From contig JADJPL010000012.1 of NCBI GenBank assembly GCA_016713275.1, positions 62,001 to 126,000 of the forward strand: DNA of 64,000 nt. The letters run 5' to 3'. A program made the translations under genes and the position numbers. Origin of the DNA: Haliscomenobacter sp. (GTDB lineage Bacteria > Bacteroidota > Bacteroidia > Chitinophagales > Saprospiraceae). Position 1 is the first letter of the stretch. Each line of letters begins with the position of its first letter. Under the pieces are notes generated by a model. That model was given only the letters and a program-made list of their open reading frames with translations. It was not told the origin of the DNA and ran no database searches. Below, piece after piece: positions 48,455 to 57,855 of the stretch.

Positions 48455-49371
48455 ATGAACAAATTCCTTTTGGCGCTGGGTTTGATGCTGCTTCTTTGCG
48501 GTTGGGGTCAGGCGCAATCGAAAACCCAGGAAGATCGAAGAAAAATGGCAAAAGACAGGGTCTTTGACTGGCAAGGCCATCGAGGCGCCAGGGGGCTTGC
48601 GCCGGAAAACACGGTGCCGGCCTTTTTGCGTGCACTGGAATTCCCGGAAATAGCCACGCTGGAACTGGACCTTGTCGTTTCGGCAGACGAGCAGCTGGTT
48701 GTTTCGCATGAGCCCTGGCTTTCTGCCGCTATTTGCGCTCATCCAGACGGGACGCCGGTGCTGCCGGAGGAGGAAGAACGCTTGTTGATCTTTAAACGCA
48801 CGTACCTGGAAATCCAGGAATTCGATTGCGGAGCGAGAGGCAATTCCCGGTTTCCGGAGCAGGAAGCTCAATCGGCGCATAAACCTACGCTCGACGTCGT
48901 GGTGAAAGCGGTAGAGGAGTTTGCGAATCTACCCGGGAAATACCCTTGTTCAATATAGAAATCAAAAGCCAGCCGGAGTGGGACGGCGTCAAAACGCCTG
49001 CTCCCGAGCGCTTTGCCCAGCTTGTCGCCGGCAAGCTAAGGGAGTTGGAGCTGGAAGAGCGGGCGTGCATTCAGTCGTTCGACCCCAGGTCGTTACGGGC
49101 GATGCGGGCCATCGCCCCCCATATTACGCTGGCTTTGCTGGTGGAAAATCTGAAGGGGCTGGAAGACAACGTGGCATCCCTTGGGTTTGTGCCCGAGATC
49201 TACAGCCCCTATTATAAGCTGGTAAGGCCATCCACGGTTAAGAAAGCGCACCAGATGAATATGAAAATCATTCCCTGGACGGTGAATGAAACCGTTCAAA
49301 TGAAGCGGCTCCAGGCGATGGGCGTTGATGGGATTATTACCGATTATCCCAACCGGATCCCCCGGGACTAA
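48455..49371 (+). CDS. Glycerophosphodiester phosphodiesterase (one frame break)
   Basis: Secreted GDPD of about 305 residues that would hydrolyse glycerophosphodiesters to an alcohol and glycerol 3-phosphate. Signal peptide MNKFLLALGLMLLLCGWGQA. Catalytic HRGARGLAPENT, the second His/Glu elements in LELDLVVSADEQLVVSHEP, then FNIEIKS and IPWTVNE, and the ending GVDGIITDYPN. The frame breaks near 48940-48950 (ACCC run); one base joins PGKYP to LFNIEIKSQ. Its stop overlaps the recQ stop on the other strand. Confidence 0.9.
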
Positions 49372-51491
49372 CCCGGCTTACGCTTGTGGTGTGCCAGGGC
49401 CAGCCGGATTTGATCGTAGGAGTACTGCCCGTCGAAATACTCAAAGATCGCTTTCATCGTAGGCGGCTGAGGGATGTAACGCAGGGCGGATGCAATGTCT
49501 TTCAATCCCTTGGCCGGAACCAGGGTTTCCATAGGCAAATCTTCCCCTTTTTCGTACAGCATCGCTAAATGCGTTGCCACGGTACCGGTCGTAAGGCCCC
49601 GGCGCTCGGCGATAGCTTCCAGCGTCATGCCTTCCCGGAATAATTCCAGGCTGATCTGCTGGGTGGTGCCCCGGATGGAAGCGGAATGGTCGTCGACGTA
49701 ATTCCGGATCGTTTCGAGGAATTGCTCCCCGAATTCGGCCAGCTTCTTTTCCCCGACACCCGGGATTTCCAGGAGGGATTTGGCGGAAAGCGGCTTCTCC
49801 ATGGCCATGGCTTCCAGGGTGGCGTCGTTGAAAATGATGTAGGGGGGCAATCCGAGTTCCTGGGCGAGGTTTTTCCGCACCTGCCGCAGGAGTTCAAAGA
49901 GTTCATCCCGGTATTGCTCGACCTTGCTGCGCGCTTTTTGCTTGATTTTTTCTGCTTCGGCCCGTTCTTTGAGGGAGGCAGCTTTGACCAGTTGCACGGG
50001 CTGTTTCCCAAACAATACCTCCTGGCTCAAAGCCGTCAGCTTAAGGGTATTTCCCTGGTCGTATGCGATTTCCAGGTACCCCAGATTGATCAATTGCAGC
50101 AGGTACTGGTGCCAGTCCCATTGGGAAATATCCCGTCCTGCCCCGAAGGTTTTGATTTGGTCGTAACCCTTTTCGCGGAGTTCCTTTTTCCCCGACCCTC
50201 TCAGCACATCGATGGCCATGCCCATGCCTACATTTTGCTGCATCCGGAAAATAGCAGACAGGGCTTTCTGGGCAATTTCCGTCCCGTCGAACTGTTGAGG
50301 CGGGTTCTGACAGACATCGCAATTGCCGCAGTTTTGGGCGGGGTTTTCCCCGAAATAGCCCAGCAGAATGCGCCTGCGGCAAACCAGGGCTTCCGCGTAC
50401 TGCTGGATGCGCTCCAGCTTGGACAACTGCAAATCGGTCTGGTCGCTTGGGTTGCCCTGAATGATATCCCGGAGAAGCGACACGTCGCTATAACTATAGA
50501 ACAACACCGCGTCGGCTTTGGCGCCGTCCCTGCCTGCCCTGCCGATTTCCTGGTAATAGCCTTCCATGTTTTTGGGCAGGTTGTAATGGATGATCCAGCG
50601 CACGTTGGACTTGTCAATTCCATGCCGAAAGCGATGGTGGCGCAAATGATGGGAATGTTGTCGTTGGTGAATTCGCGTTGCACCCGGTTACGTTCCGGCG
50701 TGCTGAGCCCGGCGTGGTGGGCGGCGGCGTTGATGTCGAGGTTTCTGAGTTTTTCCGCGAGCATTTCGGTCGATTTCCTGCTCAGGCAATAAATAATGCC
50801 GGATTGCTTGGGGTGGGCCCGGAGGAAATGCAGGATTTGCGGAAAGCGGTTTTGGCCCGGCCGCACCTGGAGGGTGAGTTGGGCCGGTCGAAGAGGCCAC
50901 GAAAATAGCCGGCTCCCGGAGGCGGAGTTGATCGGCAATGTCTTTGCGGGTGATTTTATCGGCAGTGGCGGTCAGGGCAATAACGGGGACATCGGGAAAC
51001 TGGTCCTTTAGCAGGCGCAGTTGGGTGTATTCCGGCCGGAAGTCGTGTCCCCACGCGGAGATGCAATGCGCTTCATCGATCGCGAACAGGTTGATCTTCG
51101 CCTTCCGCAATAAAGGGAAAAACCCCTGGGAAAGCAGCTTTTCGGGCGATACGTACAACAGATCCAGGTTGCCGTTGAAGAAGTCGTCCTCCACTTGCAT
51201 TTGCCCCCGGGAATCCAGGGAACTATTCAGAAAGGCAGCCCGGATTCCGTTGGCGCGAAGCCCTTCTACCTGATCGCGCATCAGGGCGATCAGCGGGGAA
51301 ATGACCAGGCAGGTACCGTCCAGGACCAGCGCCGGGAGCTGGTAGCAGATGGATTTCCCTCCTCCGGTCGGCATCAGCACCAGCGTGTCTTTCCCGGCAA
51401 AGACGGATTCCAGAATAGGTTCCTGCATTGGCCGGAAATGGTCGTACCCAAAGTATTTCTTTAAGGCGGTTTTAGCTTTTTGAATGAACAT
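49368..51491 (-). CDS. recQ: ATP-dependent DNA helicase RecQ (two frame breaks)
   Basis: 3'-5' helicase of about 707 residues for recombination and repair. SF2 motifs: Walker A LMPTGGGKSICYQLP, DEAH box FAIDEAHCISAWGHDFRP, motif III ALTATAD, motif VI YYQEIGRAGRDG. The zinc-binding RQC part has CxxC spacing in QNCGNCDVC, and HRDC is LSAKSLLEIPGVGEKKLAEFG. A further helix-turn-helix (MTLEAIAERRGLTTGTVATHL) closes the protein. Frame breaks near 50893, where FVASFDRPNL is the expected link, and near 50640, where IAFGMGIDKSNVRW is. ATG 51491 is chosen by the usual RecQ start. Confidence 0.93.
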
Positions 51492-51818
51492 CGTAAATGT
51501 ACTGTTATTGACGCAAATTAAAGGCAAAACGCCACCCGCGTCGGGCAAATTTAGGGATTGTCAGGCATATGACCTTTTCAAATGGGAACAAGAAAAATCC
51601 GCAAGGAAATTTCGTTGGCTTTGACGAAGAAATTCCCTTGCTTCATACCTTTTCCAATTTATTAATCCTAATTTAGCATAAGGGTGTCCCGCAAACGGGG
51701 AAAAAGATTTTGATTTTCCCTTTGTCGGGCGCTAAATGTTGCTTTAATGAAACGGGCGTTTCCCGTCGCAGACGGCGCCCTGGATTTGATTCAATCCGTA
51801 AACGAAAAACCATTGGCT

Positions 51819-52885
51819 ATGTTGAACACAAAGATTGCAGGAATGGGGTATTACGTACCGGAACAGGTCGTAACTAATTTTGACCTGGAAAAAGTCATGG
51901 ATACCACCGACGCCTGGATACAGGAGCGTACCGGTATTGTAGAACGGCATTATGGCAAGAGGGGGAAGAAACCTCTTCCACCATGGGTGCAAAAGCTGCC
52001 GCGATCGCTATTGAGCGGGCCGGGATCGCCAAGGAGGACATCGATTTTATCATTTTTGCCACGTTGAGCCCGGATTTCTATTTCCCTGGATGCGGCGTCC
52101 TCTTGCAGCGGGAACTGGGCATTACCAAACAAGAAGTAGGGGCTCTGGATATCCGGAATCAGTGCTCCGGGTTTGTTTACGGCTTGTCGGTTGCCGACCA
52201 GTTTGTCAAAACCGGAATGTACAAAAACATCTTATTGGTTGGCGCTGAAATGCACTCCATGGGCATGGATTACAGCACCCGGGGGCGTAACGTGGCGCCC
52301 ATTTTCGGAGACGGAGCAGGCGCTGTAGTGCTTCAGCCAACAGAAGACCCTGCGAAAGGCGTGCTCACTACCCATCTTCATTCCAATGGGACCTTTGCGG
52401 AGAAACTGGCGCTGATTAACCCGGGCGCTCATGGCGGCCTGCATGCCAGAAGAGCCGGTGAGGAGACCGACTTTGGTTACCCCGATGTACAATACGGCGG
52501 ACGGTTTTTCACCCAGAAAATGGTGGATGACGGCTTGTTGTTCCCCATTATGGAGGGCCAGTTTGTATTTAAGATGGCGGTTCAGAAATTCCCGGAAGTC
52601 ATTTTGGAAGCACTCCATAAAGCAGGTTTGGGTCTGCAAGACCTCAACCTCCTGATTCCTCACCAGGCCAACCTGCGAATCAGCCAGTTCGTGCAGCATA
52701 AACTGGGGCTCAAAGACGAGCAGATCTGGAACAATATCCAACGCTATGGAAACACGACTGCGGCATCGATCCCCATTGCTTTATGCGAAGCCTGGGAAAA
52801 CGGCGCTGTGAAAGACGGAGACCTCGTTTGTCTGGCCGCCTTCGGCAGCGGGTTTACCTGGGGATCCGTATTGATCCGCTGGTAA
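51819..52885 (+). CDS. fabH: 3-oxoacyl-ACP synthase III / KAS III-like (one frame break)
   Basis: Initiates fatty-acid elongation (acyl-CoA plus malonyl-ACP) or makes a related beta-ketoacyl product. The catalytic triad is visible: Cys in DIRNQCSGFVYGL, His in LIPHQANLRI and Asn in YGNTTAASIP. The N-terminal half holds GYYVPEQVVTN and DAWIQERTGI. The frame breaks at the G5 run near 51960; one base joins RHYGKEG to EETSSTMGAKAAAIAIERAG. About 355 residues from ATG 51819 (MLNTKIAG). Only one of the several KAS III-like genes of the genome may be this one, so fabH versus a paralogue is not certain. A terminator follows. Confidence 0.88.
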
Positions 52886-52894
52886 CCGGATACG

Positions 52895-53182
52895 TTAAGC
52901 AGCCCAAAACCGCTTCCTGTCCTTAGGGAGCGGTTTTTCATTTTGGTTTGGAACCGTGGCCAGCGTATGTTCGTAATGCTGCACCAGTTTGGCTTGCTGA
53001 GCGGCAAGCCGGTTCAATACTTTGAGCTCCTCTTCCAGGGTGAGTTCCCGGGCTTCGGCTTTGCGCGAACTAAGAAAAGTTAGCTGTTTGCGCGTCCGGT
53101 TGATATTGAGAATGGATTGAATGGTTTGGTTAAGAGTGATTTTTGCTTTGAGCAATTTACGCTTAATGGTTCTGGTCATCAT
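52895..53182 (-). CDS. Possible small basic protein (95 aa)
   Basis: A Lys/Arg-rich, mostly helical 95-residue product (KAKITLNQTIQSILNI, KAEARELTLEEELKVLNRLA) with no recognised family. Its last 15 codons run through the fabH terminator hairpin (52906-52938), which would make the C-terminus a by-product of that structure. Codon and residue composition are protein-like up to LATVPNQNEK. It may therefore be a real gene with a repeat-generated end, or not a gene. AT-rich sequence follows upstream (53183-53382) with one palindrome, TATGTA-AA-TACATA, at 53311-53324, and no other feature. Confidence 0.4.
   Translation of the reverse strand: MMTRTIKRKLLKAKITLNQTIQSILNINRTRKQLTFLSSRKAEARELTLEEELKVLNRLAAQQAKLVQHYEHTLATVPNQNEKPLPKDRKRFWAA
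52906..52938 (+). terminator. Terminator after fabH
   Basis: AAAACCGCTTCCT, loop, AGGGAGCGGTTTTT: a 13-bp stem with one G-T pair and a T5 tail, 21 bases after the stop. Confidence 0.8.
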
Positions 53183-53382
53183 AGCCCTTCTCGGCTTTGG
53201 TTAGGGAAATTTGGCAGGCTAAAGCTACATCTATTAGACGTCATTCCCCAAGTTTTAGTTTGCTCTTAACAAAAAAAAAACAAGAAAAAATTACCAGCAA
53301 AGGTATAAAGTATGTAAATACATAAAGAAAGGATCATTAAATTTGGAAACTGGACGGGGGTAGGCGTTTCCCTACTTCACTT

Positions 53383-53509
53383 CTCCGCCACTTCGTTACT
53401 CCGTTACTCCGCCACTCCGCAACTCCGTTACTCCGCCACTCCGCCACTCCGCCACTCCGCAACTCCGCAACTCCGCCACTCCGCAACTCCGCCACTCCGC
53501 AACTCCGCC
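53383..53509. repeat. CTCCGNNA octamer tandem repeat
   Basis: About 15 copies of an 8-base unit CTCCG(C/T)(C/A/T)A, ending exactly at the stop codon (TTA on the +, 53510-53512) of the minus-strand SafE gene. Same placement as the heptamer tracts but a different unit length. Confidence 0.85.
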
Positions 53510-54220
53510 TTAATGGCACATTGGGATATTTTTCCACTCCTCCCAGAACCGGAGGTCGTTGGGAACCTGAAACTGAAGCCCCCGGATAATAAACAGAGCG
53601 GCAATGACGAGCATCAGGACAGGGGCGAAACGGCGAAGGCGGTTTCGCCACCGGAGGTTCAGGCTTTGGCCGGCGATGGCGGTAAAGGCCATCAGGGGCA
53701 CGGTGCCAAGCCCAAAAAAGACCATAAATAAGGCGCCGGAGGCTATGCCCCCGCTCGCCACAGCGCCGGCAACTGCCATATAGACCAGCCCGCAGGGGAT
53801 TAGACCGTTTAGAAGGCCAATAACAAACGAAGCAAAAGCGCCTTTTTTGCGCATCCACAAGGCCAGGGTTTTCGTCACCCACAGATGGAATCGCCGCACT
53901 GCGGGAATTTTGAGCAGCTGCGTTTCCACGGAAATGGAAAAAAGAGCTACGACTACCAGCGCTATTCCGATAAATAACGCCAGCTGGGTCTGTATGCCCG
54001 CCACCAGAAACCCTTTCCCCAGGAACCCAATCAGCGCTCCTACCACGGCATAGGTGGCGATCCTCCCGGAATTATACGCCGCCACTTCCTGGAACGCTTT
54101 CCATTTACCAAGGCCCTGGTAAGGCAGCGCCAAAGCGATCGGCCCGCACATTCCAACACAGTGCACGCTTCCAAGAAGCCCAATCGACAAAGCGGTCCCG
54201 ATTTCCAGCGTTCCGATCAT
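53510..54220 (-). CDS. SafE/TauE-like permease of the cbb3 assembly locus (CcoH/UreH-type)
   Basis: A 236-residue inner-membrane protein of six helices in the sulfite-exporter/DsbD-like family, usually last in Bacteroidota cco operons. Conserved Cys pairs are in SVHCVGMCGPIALAL and GLIPCGLVYMA, which may bind copper. It starts 13 bases after fixH. Its likely task is in copper delivery or assembly of the oxidase, which is inferred from genetic context across the phylum. The stop codon touches the octamer repeat tract. Confidence 0.85.
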   Translation of the reverse strand: MIGTLEIGTALSIGLLGSVHCVGMCGPIALALPYQGLGKWKAFQEVAAYNSGRIATYAVVGALIGFLGKGFLVAGIQTQLALFIGIALVVVALFSISVETQLLKIPAVRRFHLWVTKTLALWMRKKGAFASFVIGLLNGLIPCGLVYMAVAGAVASGGIASGALFMVFFGLGTVPLMAFTAIAGQSLNLRWRNRLRRFAPVLMLVIAALFIIRGLQFQVPNDLRFWEEWKNIPMCH

Positions 54221-54232
54221 AAGCGAATGTTC

Positions 54233-54676
54233 CTACAAAAGGGTGATCACCTGCTCTTTGAAATACACTTTTTCCTGCGCTTTCCAATCGACCTTTACTT
54301 TCCAAAGCCCTTGTTTCAGGTTCTGGGTAGAAACGACCTGAAGGAAAGCCGTATCCGTCTTCACCGGCACCCGGAAGTCCTGCTTGCTGTCGGACGGGCA
54401 GAAAAAATACACTTCCCCCGTTACCTGTCCCAGGGCTGAAGGGAACTGAAGCTCCACCTGGTCCAGGTTGGGATTGTTTTTGACCGCAAGGTCCTGTTCC
54501 AGCGATTGGCCATTGACGAGCTTGTCGTAATGCTCCTGGTATTTGAGGTCGTCGGCGTAATAATCATCCGATACCAAACTGTTGTCCTGCTTGGTCGACT
54601 GGATAACGGCAAACACCAACACCACCACAAACGTGCCGTAAAAAAGGGCAATTCCCGTTCCCCAATTAAATTTCAT
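54233..54676 (-). CDS. fixH: FixH-family cbb3 oxidase assembly protein
   Basis: A 147-residue single-helix protein: MKFNWGTGIALFYGTFVVVLVFAVIQS, then an extracytoplasmic beta domain with DDYYADDLKYQEHYDKLVN, the FixH signature, and LWKVKVDWKAQEKVYFKE. It supports maturation of cbb3 oxidase. The frame is open upstream to 54766, but that extension is encoded by the heptamer tract, so the start is ATG 54676. Confidence 0.9.
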   Translation of the reverse strand: MKFNWGTGIALFYGTFVVVLVFAVIQSTKQDNSLVSDDYYADDLKYQEHYDKLVNGQSLEQDLAVKNNPNLDQVELQFPSALGQVTGEVYFFCPSDSKQDFRVPVKTDTAFLQVVSTQNLKQGLWKVKVDWKAQEKVYFKEQVITLL

Positions 54677-54714
54677 CGCGTATTTTTTGTTCGATTTAAA
54701 CCTATAATGGTCTC

Positions 54715-54861
54715 CCGTCCACCGTCCACCGTCTCCCGTCCCGTCTCCCGTCCCGTCCCCGTCCACCGTCCACCGTCTACCGTCTACCGTCTACGTCCAC
54801 CGTCTCTCCACCGTCTCCCCGTCCACCGTCTCCCGTCCACCGTCTCCCGTCCACCGTCTCC
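54715..54861. repeat. CCGTCNN heptamer tract touching the ccoG stop
   Basis: About 20 units of CCGTC(C/T)(C/A), with slipped copies. The last unit ends at base 54861 and the ccoG stop codon (CTA on +) is 54862-54864, so the array begins directly after the gene and fills the gap before fixH. Confidence 0.87.
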
Positions 54862-56370
54862 CTAGTATCCCGGTCCGAGGAAATTGGTTTTGACTTTGTC
54901 GATCAGTTTATCCCCGGAGTAGACATTAATGACGACCTGGGTTTTCCGTCCGGTGAGTTTTCCTTTTTCCATCTCAATAAAGAACGCGCCTTCGACCACA
55001 TCGGTTGGCTTGGTTTGGGGAATTTGGCCGATGGGTTTAATGGTAGCGCCTTCGGTAGCGGGTTCGAAGCGGACGTCGAACACGTCTTTGGTTTTGTTGA
55101 TGATCTGGAAGTTATACAAGTTGCTCAGGTGCTGGTCGTCGACTTTCTGGAAGAGCATTCCCGGGGTGCGGAGCACGAGGGCTTCCACGTCGGTCCGGCT
55201 CGAAAGCAGGAAGACATTGGCCACGAGGAGGCCGGTAAGGACAACGGAATAGGCAATCACCCGGGGGGTGAACAGCCGCCTGGCGCCCGCAGAAACCCCG
55301 TTAAAGCTATCGTAACGAATGAGGCCGCGCGGGCGTTTCACTTTATCCATCACTTCGTCGCAGGCATCGATACAAGCGGTGCAGTTGATGCATTCCAACT
55401 GGGTGCCGTTGCGGATATCGATGCCGGTTGGGCATACTGCGATACAGAGCTTGCAATCGATGCAATCGCCAAGCGCCTTTTGGGTTTGCTCCAGCGGGTT
55501 CGCGCCGGCAGGCAGCGCTTCGGCAACTATTTTTTCAGGCTCCTGGCCGACGAGGTTTTTGATTTGGGCGCTCGGAGCGGCGCCGGCTTTACGGACTTTC
55601 CCTCTTGGTTCGCCCCGGACAAAATCGTAGTGAATCACGATGGAGTTGCGATCCAAAAGGACCCCTTGCAGGCGTCCGTAGGGGCAAATCGTGACGCAGA
55701 CCTGCTCCCGGAGGTAGGAAAAGACGAAGTAGAATGCAAAGGAAAAGGCGATCATCGCAATGAAGCCGCTAAGATTTTGCGCAACCGGCTCGCGGACGAT
55801 TTGCAGCACCTGATCCACTCCAATGATATAGGACAGGAACGTATTGGAAACGAGAACGGCAACAGCAAAAAAGAGGGCCTGTTTCAGGGCTTTTTTGAAA
55901 ACCTTCTCCCCGGTCCAGGGGCTGTTATTCAATTTCCGTTGCGCGTTGGCGTCGCCTTCAATCAAGTACTCTATTTTGCGGAAAACGCCTTCCATGAAGA
56001 TCGTCTGGGGGCATACCCAGCCGCAAAACAAACGCCCGAATACCACCGTAAACAGGGTAATGAACACGATGAGCGTCAGCATCGCCAGCACGAACAGGTG
56101 AAAATCCTGAGGGGCAAAGTTGATTCCGAACAGAATGAACCTCCGCTCAATAATATTAAACAACAAGAGCGGTTCGCCATTGACCTTGATAAAAGGGACA
56201 AGGAACAGAAAGGCAAGCAGCAACCAACTCATCGCGCTTCGGGCGCTGGTGAATTTGCCTTTGGTTTTTTTGGGGTAAATCCAGAGCCGCTTGCCTTTTT
56301 GGTCGACAGTGGCAATATGGTCCCGAAATTCTTCGTGTTCTTCGATGTAATCAAAAACTGGTCCTTCCAT
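54862..56370 (-). CDS. ccoG: Cytochrome c oxidase accessory protein CcoG
   Basis: Polyferredoxin membrane protein of about 502 residues needed for copper loading of cbb3 oxidase. Two 4Fe-4S clusters are visible in GDCIDCKLCIAVCPTGID and LECINCTACIDACDEVMD, with extra Cys in FGRLFCGWVCPQTIFME and EQVCVTICPYGR. Five helices precede an IgG-like FixG C-terminal domain (TKDVFDVRFEPATEGATI). ATG 56370 (MEGPVFDYIEEHEEF) is preferred; the frame is open upstream without good start sense. A 270-base gap (56371-56640) to ccoP holds no gene; TAGCTTTG on the minus strand at 56512-56519 is a possible -7 box for ccoG. Confidence 0.94.
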   Translation of the reverse strand: MEGPVFDYIEEHEEFRDHIATVDQKGKRLWIYPKKTKGKFTSARSAMSWLLLAFLFLVPFIKVNGEPLLLFNIIERRFILFGINFAPQDFHLFVLAMLTLIVFITLFTVVFGRLFCGWVCPQTIFMEGVFRKIEYLIEGDANAQRKLNNSPWTGEKVFKKALKQALFFAVAVLVSNTFLSYIIGVDQVLQIVREPVAQNLSGFIAMIAFSFAFYFVFSYLREQVCVTICPYGRLQGVLLDRNSIVIHYDFVRGEPRGKVRKAGAAPSAQIKNLVGQEPEKIVAEALPAGANPLEQTQKALGDCIDCKLCIAVCPTGIDIRNGTQLECINCTACIDACDEVMDKVKRPRGLIRYDSFNGVSAGARRLFTPRVIAYSVVLTGLLVANVFLLSSRTDVEALVLRTPGMLFQKVDDQHLSNLYNFQIINKTKDVFDVRFEPATEGATIKPIGQIPQTKPTDVVEGAFFIEMEKGKLTGRKTQVVINVYSGDKLIDKVKTNFLGPGY

Positions 56371-56640
56371 GGTAAAATAACTTAAAATCCTAATAGCCCC
56401 AAGCCGGGTGCAATTAATCGGAATTGACAAAAAAGGTACGACAAAACGGGCAAAGCCCGAATAAAGGGATGGATTTTCAGAAGGGCATTAGGACAAATGA
56501 CATTCCCGTGACAAAGCTAACCTCTCAGGGAATGGGCTATAATGAAATCATAACCGAACAAGGGAAGAACCAAAAAAGCGCCTTTCCTGGGAAGGCTTTG
56601 CTTTGCAGGTAGGAAGGAAGGCAGGTAGAAAATATATATC

Positions 56641-57619
56641 TTACTGTCCGGATCCGATGGGAGCAGCGGGTTCAGCAGGAGTAGCGGTAGTATCTTGCGG
56701 GGTTGCCGCGGCCTCCGGCACAAATTCCGTTCCTTCCGGCGCTTTGCCATTCGGAGGGTTGGTGCCCTGGAGGGTAAGGATATAGCTGGCCAGGCGGTGC
56801 ATGTCTGCCGGGCGCAACTGGTTACTCCAGGCGATCATCCCTTTCTCAGGTACTCCATTCTTGATCGTTTGGTAAATATTTTTGACCGATCCGCCGTGAA
56901 TCCAGAAGTTATCAGTCATGTTCGGGCCTACCCCGCCTTCGCCAAGCGCCCCATGGCAGGCCACGCAATTGGTCGTAAAGAGGGTTTTCCCTGCGGCGAT
57001 GTCGGTTTCCTTTTCCAGAGGAACGAGGTTCTCTTCATCCACCTTATCCGCTTGCTTGGCCTGGAAAGCGGCAATAGCGATTTCCGCTTTTTTCACTTCC
57101 ACTTCATATTGTTCTTTGGAGCTCTTGCCAACCCCGGAAACATGGAAATAGAAGAGGTAAATCCCGGCGAAAGCAATGGTAATATAAAACATGGCGACCC
57201 ACCAGGGAGGAAGCGAGTTGTCCAACTCTTTGATCCCATCGTAGTTGTGGTCGAAAAGGATATCCTCTTCTTTTTCGACGGGCACCACCTTGGTCCAGCG
57301 CTTGTACATGTTGTTCCAGAAGTTTTCCATAGGTCTGGCCTGCGCTTCCTGGAACGCTTCAAAACCCTGCTCCTTGTAAATCTGGATCTGTTGCATTTTG
57401 ATCAGCACGTTGAGCAGGCGGAACATGACAATAAAGGCGCCAACGATCACAAAAGCAGTGAAAAGCAGGAGCCCGTTGGACAAGAAAGAGTCGTAAAAAA
57501 TCGCCTTCAGCGGCAGGCGCGGCGGCCGTCGTGGCGGCAGCATCCTGGGCCAGGGCTTGAATGCCCGATGCGGCCAGCAGGGCGAAGGGCAGCAAATAGG
57601 TCTTATAATTAAGCTTCAT
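56641..57619 (-). CDS. ccoP: cbb3 oxidase cytochrome c subunit CcoP (one frame break)
   Basis: About 325 residues. Signal-like start MKLNYKTYLLPFALLAASGIQALAQ, a transmembrane helix LLFTAFVIVGAFIVMF, the conserved WWVAMFYITIAFAGIYLFYF second helix, and a single heme-c site TNCVACHGALGEGG with the axial Met expected in KGMIAWSNQL. Proteobacterial CcoP has two heme domains; this one has one, which is normal in Bacteroidota. The frame breaks at the T6 run near 57497-57502; correction joins TAAAPAAEG to AIFYDSFLSNG. Its start overlaps the ccoQ stop by 11 bases. Confidence 0.9.
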
Positions 57620-57809
57620 GGCGATTTTCAGTTTCAGTAGGTTGAGAAATGGAGTCTTCCAGAGGCATCATGGACATCTTTTGAATAAACGCTTTGTCCT
57701 TGCGGAGGACGACAGCGGCGCTGAGAATGAAGATGGTAAAGAACGTGATCAGCGCCGCGATGGCCATCCAGTTGATGTTGCCGGCATTCTCCAGAATATA
57801 TTTAAACAT
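57609..57809 (-). CDS. ccoQ: CcoQ-like small cbb3 subunit
   Basis: 66 residues with one helix (INWMAIAALITFFTIFILSAAVVL) and a charged C-terminus, between ccoNO and ccoP, with an ATGA-type overlap into ccoP. It matches the short CcoQ/CcoQ-like subunits. Assignment rests mainly on size, helix and context. Confidence 0.82.
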   Translation of the reverse strand: MFKYILENAGNINWMAIAALITFFTIFILSAAVVLRKDKAFIQKMSMMPLEDSISQPTETENRHEA

Positions 57810-57855
57810 GGCGTCAGCATTGGAGGGCCCCCAAAGCCGGGGGCCCCTTATGAAA

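Noticed and set aside
55015..56385. 456-codon open frame on + opposite ccoG
   Set aside because: CcoG has all Fe-S motifs on the minus strand; the + product is a mirror frame without family features.
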